Shown here: positions 58,788 through 64,000 of the stretch, in pieces
Position numbering within the stretch: position 1 is the stretch's first letter
Layout: each line of letters begins with the position of its first letter
From: an uncultured Ruminiclostridium sp.
GTDB lineage: Bacteria > Bacillota > Clostridia > Oscillospirales > Ruminococcaceae
Length of the DNA: 64,000 bases
Direction of reading: 5' to 3'
NCBI GenBank assembly: GCA_947627695.1
Contig: CANQXF010000011.1
Span: forward strand, 1 to 64,000
The notes under the pieces: model-generated
What the model saw: the letters and a program-made list of their open reading frames with translations, nothing else
What the model was told of the DNA's origin: nothing
Databases searched by the model: none
Made by a program: the position numbers and the translations under genes

Positions 58788-60986
58788 GTGTGTTACAGCA
58801 CAGTGAGAACCGAAAAGAAAGTTAAAAGCACCGTACAGAAGGGCGTTGCAAAGGTGCCTGTAGTCATGCAGCTTGAGGCTCTTGAATGTGGAGCAGCGTC
58901 GCTGACTATGATACTTGCATACTTCGGCAAATGGATACCTCTTGAACAGGTAAGAGCCGACTGCGGCGTTTCCCGCGACGGCTCAAACGCAAGAAACATA
59001 CTAAAGGCGGCACGAGGCTACGGTCTTATTGCAAAGGGCTACCGCTATGAGCCCGAGGAGCTTCGCACAGAGGGCAGGTTCCCGTGTATTATCCACTGGA
59101 ATTTCAACCACTTTGTCGTTCTTGACGGCTTCAAGGGCGGCAAGGCGTACCTTAACGACCCCGCAAAGGGCAGCTACTCTGTGTCTATGGAAACGTTTGA
59201 CAACTCCTTCACCGGTATCTGTATGATATTCGAGCCCGGTGAAGATTTTCAGCCGGGCGGCAAGCAAAAGAGCGTAATAGACTTTGCAAAAAGCAGACTT
59301 AAAGGCGCAGGCGCGGCTATCGCATTTACAGTATTCGCAACACTCATATCCTCCCTTATCGGTATAATAAACCCCGCGTTCTCGAGGATATTCCTCGACC
59401 GACTTTTAACGCATGAAAACCCTGATTGGTTCATGCCGTTTATCGTTACGCTCTCGCTGATAACAGCGGTGCAAATATTGGTCTCACTGATACAAGCGTC
59501 GATGTCCTTTAAAATAAACGGCAAAATGGAGGTATACGGCTCAAGCTCCTATATGTGGAAGGTGCTGAGAATGCCGATGGAGTTTTTCTCCCAGAGAATG
59601 GCGGGAGATATCCAGCAGCGGCAGTTCACAAACGCCTCAATTGCAAACAGCCTTGTGAACACCTTTGCGCCGCTTGTTCTGCAGGCGGTAATGATGGTGT
59701 TCTACCTCGTGGTCATGATCCGTTACAGCTGGATACTTACGCTGGTCGGCGTCGCTTCTATATTTGTCAACCTCTTTATGTCCAGGATAATCTCGAAAAA
59801 GCGTGTGAACCTGACAAGGGTACAGATGCGTGATTCAGGAATGCTCGCCGCCGCAACGGTAGCTGGTATCGAGATGATCGAGACTATCAAAGCCTCAGGC
59901 GCAGAGAACGGCTACTTTGAGCGCTGGGCTGGATATCAGGCGGGAGTAAACTCGCAAAGCGTCAAGTTTGCAAAGCTAAATCAGTATCTTGGCACGATCC
60001 CGGGGCTTGTCTCCCAGATAACAGGCATTCTGGTAATGATACTCGGAGTCTGGCTCACGATAGAGGGCGAATTTACCGTGGGTATGGTAATGGCGTTCCA
60101 GGGATTTCTCGGCTCCTTCACAGGTCCTGCTATGACCCTTATCTCCGCAGGGCAGACCCTCCAGGAAATGCGCACTCAGATGGAGCGCGTGGAGGACGTT
60201 ATGCAGTACCCCACCGACGTGAACTATGAAAACGAAACGATAGACGAAGATAAAGAGTATGACAAGCTCTCAGGCGCGCTTGAAATGAAGCACGTTACGT
60301 TCGGATATTCAAAGCTCGCCGACCCGCTTATCGAGGACTTCAACCTGAGCTTAAAGCCGGGTTCGCGTGTAGCGTTCGTCGGCACCTCGGGCTGCGGAAA
60401 ATCCACGCTCTCAAAGCTTATTTCAGGGCTTTATCACCCGTGGAGTGGCGAGATACTCTTTGACGGCAAGCAGATGAGCGAAATAGACCGCGCGGTATTC
60501 ACAGGGTCGCTTGCTGTGGTAGATCAAGACATAATCCTCTTTGAGGACACCATTGCCAACAACATCAGAATGTGGGACAACTCCATCGAGGACTTTGAGG
60601 TGATACTCGCCGCCAAGGACGCACAGCTCCACGAGGACATAATGATGCGTGAGGGCGGATATAATTACAAGCTCACCGAGGGCGGCAAGGACTTCTCAGG
60701 CGGTCAGCGCCAGAGAATGGAGATCGCCCGCGTCCTGGCGCAGGATCCCACGATAATAATTCTTGACGAAGCTACCTCTGCGCTGGACGCAAAGACCGAA
60801 TATGAAGTCGTCAAGTCGATAAAGGACAGGGGAATAACCTGCATAGTCGTGGCGCACAGGCTTTCCACCATACGCGACTGCGATGAAATAATCGTTTTAA
60901 ACAACGGCAAGGTCGTTGAACGCGGTACTCATGACGAGCTCTACGCCAAGGGCGGCTACTATACCGAGCTCGTCACCAATGAATAG
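58788..60986 (+). CDS. NHLM-type ABC transporter with C39 peptidase (PCAT)
   Basis: A 732-residue peptidase-containing exporter. The C39 domain (about 20-150) has Cys34 (QLEALECGAAS), His108 (FNHFVVLDG) and Asp124 (YLNDPAKG) and cuts after double glycines. Six membrane helices (about 165-460) and an ATPase domain (about 495-732) follow, with FVGTSGCGKSTLSK, DFSGGQRQRMEIARV and IIILDEATSALD. It would remove the GG leaders of the local precursors and export the products. The start codon is uncertain: GTG at 58788 is close to AAAGGG, and GTG at 58803 is possible. Confidence 0.95.
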   Translation: MCYSTVRTEKKVKSTVQKGVAKVPVVMQLEALECGAASLTMILAYFGKWIPLEQVRADCGVSRDGSNARNILKAARGYGLIAKGYRYEPEELRTEGRFPCIIHWNFNHFVVLDGFKGGKAYLNDPAKGSYSVSMETFDNSFTGICMIFEPGEDFQPGGKQKSVIDFAKSRLKGAGAAIAFTVFATLISSLIGIINPAFSRIFLDRLLTHENPDWFMPFIVTLSLITAVQILVSLIQASMSFKINGKMEVYGSSSYMWKVLRMPMEFFSQRMAGDIQQRQFTNASIANSLVNTFAPLVLQAVMMVFYLVVMIRYSWILTLVGVASIFVNLFMSRIISKKRVNLTRVQMRDSGMLAAATVAGIEMIETIKASGAENGYFERWAGYQAGVNSQSVKFAKLNQYLGTIPGLVSQITGILVMILGVWLTIEGEFTVGMVMAFQGFLGSFTGPAMTLISAGQTLQEMRTQMERVEDVMQYPTDVNYENETIDEDKEYDKLSGALEMKHVTFGYSKLADPLIEDFNLSLKPGSRVAFVGTSGCGKSTLSKLISGLYHPWSGEILFDGKQMSEIDRAVFTGSLAVVDQDIILFEDTIANNIRMWDNSIEDFEVILAAKDAQLHEDIMMREGGYNYKLTEGGKDFSGGQRQRMEIARVLAQDPTIIILDEATSALDAKTEYEVVKSIKDRGITCIVVAHRLSTIRDCDEIIVLNNGKVVERGTHDELYAKGGYYTELVTNE

Positions 60987-60998
60987 GGAGGTGATCTG

Positions 60999-63182
60999 AT
61001 GGGCTGGTTTGACGAACAGATAAGAGAGCGCAAGCAAAGCGATCAGCAAACCTTTGAGGAAGCGTTTTTAGAGCTTTCCGACGCGGTCACAGGCAAAAAC
61101 GAGGCGGCAGTGTTTTCGGGCAATTTCAAGCTTTCACAAAACGCCGTCGCCGAAGTGCTAAGGTTTTATCATATAAAGCCCCGTGAAGTCCCCGAGACCA
61201 TTAAGGACTTTAACGAGCAGCTTGAATATCTTTTAAGACCAAACGGCATTATGCGCAGACCCGTAAAGCTCGACAAGGGCTGGTACAAGGAAGCAGTAGG
61301 ACCCTATCTTGTCACGAGAAGATCCAACGGCGCAACCGTCGCAATGATACCCGCCAAGCTCACAGGCTACTGCTTTACCGAAAGCGCAACGGGCAAAAAG
61401 GTAAAGGTCACGTCAAAAAACGAGGGCGATTTCAACCCCGACGCAATAGCCTTCTACCGTCCGTTTCCCCTCAAGAAGCTCTCGATAGCGGACCTTCTGA
61501 AATACATTCTTTCAACGATGTCGGTATCCGACTTTGCGCTTTACGGCATAGCGACGATCGCCGTCACCGCTGTGGGACTTATAACCCCTAAGCTCCAGAA
61601 CTTCATTTTCTCCACCGTTATCGAGGCTGAGAGCATACGTCTTTTGTGGTCGGTAGCGATATTTTTGATCTGCGTCAGCATTTCGCAGATGATGATATCC
61701 GCCGCAAAGGAGCTTTTGCTCGCACGAATGAACACAAAAATGTCCATCTATGTTCAGTCAGCCACGATGATGAGGGTGATGAGCCTTCCGCACAGCTTCT
61801 TTAAGGAGTACAGCTCGGGCGAGCTTTCCAGCCGTGCGCAGTACGTAAGCTCGCTGTGCAATATGCTTGTGTCAACTCTCCTCTCCACGGGACTTACCTC
61901 CGTTTTCTCGCTCATTTACATAGGGCAGATCTTCGAGTATGCGCCCGCCCTCGTCGTCCCTGCGCTGGTAATTATCATAGTGACCGTCGTGTTCTCGGTG
62001 GTATCTTCTATGGTGCAGATGAAATATTCGAAGATGTCAATGGAGCTCGGCGCAAAGGAAAGCGGTCTCAGCTACTCGATGATATCAGGCATACAGAAGA
62101 TAAAGCTCGCGGGGGCGGAAAAAAGGGTATTTGCAAAGTGGGCAAGCGAGCACGCCCGCGAGGCTAAGATCGAATACAATCCCCCCGCATATATAAAATA
62201 CAACAGCGTTCTTTCCATGCTGATATCTTCTATCGGTATGATAGTGATGTATTATGTTTCGGTAGAAAGCGGCATTTCGGTAGCCGACTACTACGCCTTC
62301 AACACCGCCTACGGTATGGTGTCAGGCGCATTCAGCGCGCTTGCGGGTATTGCCCTTACCGTTGCGAACATAAAGCCGATACTCGATATGGCAAAGCCGA
62401 TACTTGGCGCCGTCCCCGAGGTCTCTGAGGGCAAGCAGGTCATAACAAGGCTTGCAGGCGGCATTGAGATCAACAACGTGACGTTCAGGTATAATGAGAA
62501 TATGCCCAACGTACTCGACAACCTTTCCCTTAAGATAACCCCAGGTCAGTACGTTGCGATAGTCGGCTCCACAGGCTGCGGAAAATCCACGCTGATGAGA
62601 CTGCTTTTAGGCTTTGAGACCCCGCAGCGAGGCGCTGTGTATTACGACGGCAGGGACATCTCAACTGTCGACCTTAAATCCCTCCGCCGCAAGATAGGCG
62701 TCGTAATGCAAAACGGCAAGCTCTTTACAGGCGACGTTTTCTCCAACATAACCATCTCCGCCCCGCAGCTTACTATGGACTCCGCATGGGAAGCCGCCGA
62801 GCTTGCGGGCATCGCCGACGACATAAGAGCAATGCCGATGGGAATGCACACCCTCATCTCGGAGGGCTCGGGAGGAATTTCAGGCGGTCAGCGCCAGAGA
62901 TTGATGATAGCGAGAGCAATAGCGCCTAAACCGAAGATACTTATGCTGGACGAAGCCACCTCCGCCCTTAACAATCTGACCCAGAAAAAGGTGTCCGAGT
63001 CGCTTGACAAGCTCAAATGCACAAGAATAGTCATCGCCCACCGCCTTTCGACGATAAAGCAGTGCGACAGGATAATCTTCCTCGAAAAGGGACATATCGT
63101 TGAGGACGGCACCTACGACGAGCTGATAGCCTTGGGCGGAAAATTTGCCGAGCTGGTAGAACGCCAGCGGCTTGACGTTTAA
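60999..63182 (+). CDS. NHLM-type ABC transporter without peptidase domain
   Basis: A 727-residue ABC exporter. An N-terminal domain (about 1-160) is of the kind found in the second NHLM transporter and lacks C39 residues; six membrane helices (about 170-460) and an ATPase domain (about 490-727) follow, with IVGSTGCGKSTLMR, ISGGQRQRLMIARA and ILMLDEATSAL. The two genes are 12 nt apart and probably form a heterodimeric exporter. AGGGAGGTGA precedes the ATG. Confidence 0.95.
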   Translation: MGWFDEQIRERKQSDQQTFEEAFLELSDAVTGKNEAAVFSGNFKLSQNAVAEVLRFYHIKPREVPETIKDFNEQLEYLLRPNGIMRRPVKLDKGWYKEAVGPYLVTRRSNGATVAMIPAKLTGYCFTESATGKKVKVTSKNEGDFNPDAIAFYRPFPLKKLSIADLLKYILSTMSVSDFALYGIATIAVTAVGLITPKLQNFIFSTVIEAESIRLLWSVAIFLICVSISQMMISAAKELLLARMNTKMSIYVQSATMMRVMSLPHSFFKEYSSGELSSRAQYVSSLCNMLVSTLLSTGLTSVFSLIYIGQIFEYAPALVVPALVIIIVTVVFSVVSSMVQMKYSKMSMELGAKESGLSYSMISGIQKIKLAGAEKRVFAKWASEHAREAKIEYNPPAYIKYNSVLSMLISSIGMIVMYYVSVESGISVADYYAFNTAYGMVSGAFSALAGIALTVANIKPILDMAKPILGAVPEVSEGKQVITRLAGGIEINNVTFRYNENMPNVLDNLSLKITPGQYVAIVGSTGCGKSTLMRLLLGFETPQRGAVYYDGRDISTVDLKSLRRKIGVVMQNGKLFTGDVFSNITISAPQLTMDSAWEAAELAGIADDIRAMPMGMHTLISEGSGGISGGQRQRLMIARAIAPKPKILMLDEATSALNNLTQKKVSESLDKLKCTRIVIAHRLSTIKQCDRIIFLEKGHIVEDGTYDELIALGGKFAELVERQRLDV

Positions 63183-63224
63183 ATCAGCAAATAATATCTC
63201 ATAATAAAGAAAGGGCATAATGAA

Positions 63225-63521
63225 ATGACAATCACAAAAAATCTTGAAGACAAAAAACTTACTGTCGCCCTTGAGGGCAGACTTGACACAGGAACCGCCC
63301 CGCAGCTTGAGGCGGAACTCAAGACCTCTGTCAACGGCATTGAGGAGCTTGTCCTGGACCTTGCGAACCTTGAATATATGTCCTCGGCGGGACTTCGTGT
63401 TCTTCTTTCCGCACAGAAGGTCATGAACCGTCAGGGCTCAATGAAGGTCATACACGTCAATGAAACCATCTCCGAAATTTTCGAGATAACAGGTTTCAGC
63501 GAAATACTTACGATAGAATGA
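63225..63521 (+). CDS. STAS-domain anti-anti-sigma factor
   Basis: A 98-residue STAS protein of the SpoIIAA/RsbV type: MTITKNLEDKKLTVALEGRL, LDLANLEYMSSAGLRVLL with the phospho-serine in the MSSAG motif. Its state would be set by the SpoIIE phosphatase at 39,656 and a GHKL kinase, either the MATE-fused one or the next gene. AAGGGCATA lies upstream. It follows the exporter genes by 42 nt, so it is probably in their operon. Confidence 0.93.
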   Translation: MTITKNLEDKKLTVALEGRLDTGTAPQLEAELKTSVNGIEELVLDLANLEYMSSAGLRVLLSAQKVMNRQGSMKVIHVNETISEIFEITGFSEILTIE

Positions 63522-63531
63522 TGGTGGTGCT

Positions 63532-64000
63532 ATGGTAACAGATATTATTTCAGTAAAAAACGACGGCACAGGCGTTATCGAGGCCGTAAACGAAACAGAG
63601 CGCTTTGCGGAATACCAGAAGCTCAGCCATAAGGAAGCCCTTCGCCTGAGGCTTCTGGCGGAGGAAATGACAGGGCTTGTTAAAAACCTTGTGGGCAATT
63701 TCGACGGCAGGTTCTGGGTCGAGGGCGACAAAAACGCAGTATCCCTTTGCCTTGAAGCCGACTGCAACGTTGACAGCGAACGGTACGACGCGCTCTTAAA
63801 GGTATCCACAAGCGGCAGGAACGAGGCGCACAAGGGCTTTATGGGCAAGCTCGCAGGCATATTTGAATACTGCCTGATGTCCTATGAGACCTCCGCAAAG
63901 TACAGCGGCGGCTATTTCGATTATATGTACGACGACGTTACGAACTTCGGCTACGAAAAGATGTGGTCGCTTGCGGCCATGAGAAACGAGCTGGAAAATA
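63532..64000 (+). CDS. GHKL-type ATP-binding regulator, N-terminal part
   Basis: A gene running off the end of the window, 156 residues visible. The segment LRLRLLAEEMTGLVKNLVG looks like the N box of an RsbW/SpoIIAB-like ATPase, and GDKNAVSLCLEADCNVD a following strand. It lies 10 nt after the STAS gene, the usual partner arrangement. The nucleotide-binding glycines are beyond the window or diverged, so the assignment is moderate. Confidence 0.7.
   Translation, partial: MVTDIISVKNDGTGVIEAVNETERFAEYQKLSHKEALRLRLLAEEMTGLVKNLVGNFDGRFWVEGDKNAVSLCLEADCNVDSERYDALLKVSTSGRNEAHKGFMGKLAGIFEYCLMSYETSAKYSGGYFDYMYDDVTNFGYEKMWSLAAMRNELEN

Overview
The window looks like a chromosomal segment of a gut or rumen Firmicute, most likely a Ruminococcus-like member of the Oscillospirales. 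This is inferred from moderate GC, AGGAGG-type ribosome sites, HrcA/CIRCE control of a chaperone, glycogen and alpha-glucan enzymes, a BspA-type leucine-rich lipoprotein and NHLM/Nif11-type peptide genes. No species can be fixed from the sequence alone.

Layout. Positions 1-19,730 are mostly housekeeping: the end of an O-acetylhomoserine sulfhydrylase, a secreted barnase/barstar pair, a GH31 glycosidase, an efflux pump behind a leader-peptide attenuator, two TrkA proteins, glycogen phosphorylase, a GH13 amylase, CIRCE-controlled htpG, an LRR lipoprotein behind a structured RNA leader, and tRNA-Ser, tRNA-Leu and tRNA-Thr.

Positions 19,730-35,260 lie between two copies of a roughly 95-bp direct repeat, the left one touching tRNA-Thr. 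The segment carries a type I toxin-antitoxin-like locus, an HD protein and a large sulfur locus: a LysR regulator, YezD, two JAMM proteases, a ThiS-MoeB-rhodanese fusion, a family 2A encapsulin shell, its cysteine desulfurase cargo, a trans-sulfuration enzyme, a TusA-like protein, thioredoxin and its reductase, a ThiS/ThiF pair, a cystine-type symporter and two anchored surface proteins. Two promoters share a 34-nt upstream element at identical spacing, which suggests one regulon for import, storage and release of sulfur.

Positions 35,260-45,640 and 55,040-64,000 form a split peptide (RiPP) locus: about a dozen Cys-rich precursors (several duplicated, truncated or frameshifted), a radical SAM/SPASM enzyme, a formyltransferase-like enzyme, a MATE transporter fused to an RsbW-like ATPase, a SpoIIE phosphatase, an AgrC/AgrA-like two-component pair (kinase gene apparently broken), a PAP2 phosphatase, two NHLM-type ABC transporters, a STAS protein and a partial ATPase-like protein. 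Six promoters in this locus carry the same box exactly 38 nt upstream of their -10 hexamer and lack a -35 hexamer, which points to a single activator, most simply the LytTR regulator.

Positions 46,280-55,005, between the two halves, hold a complete type II-A CRISPR-Cas system: an array of 29 repeats, csn2, cas2, cas1, cas9 and a divergent tracrRNA. It is bounded by two 94-bp direct repeats, as if inserted into the peptide locus.
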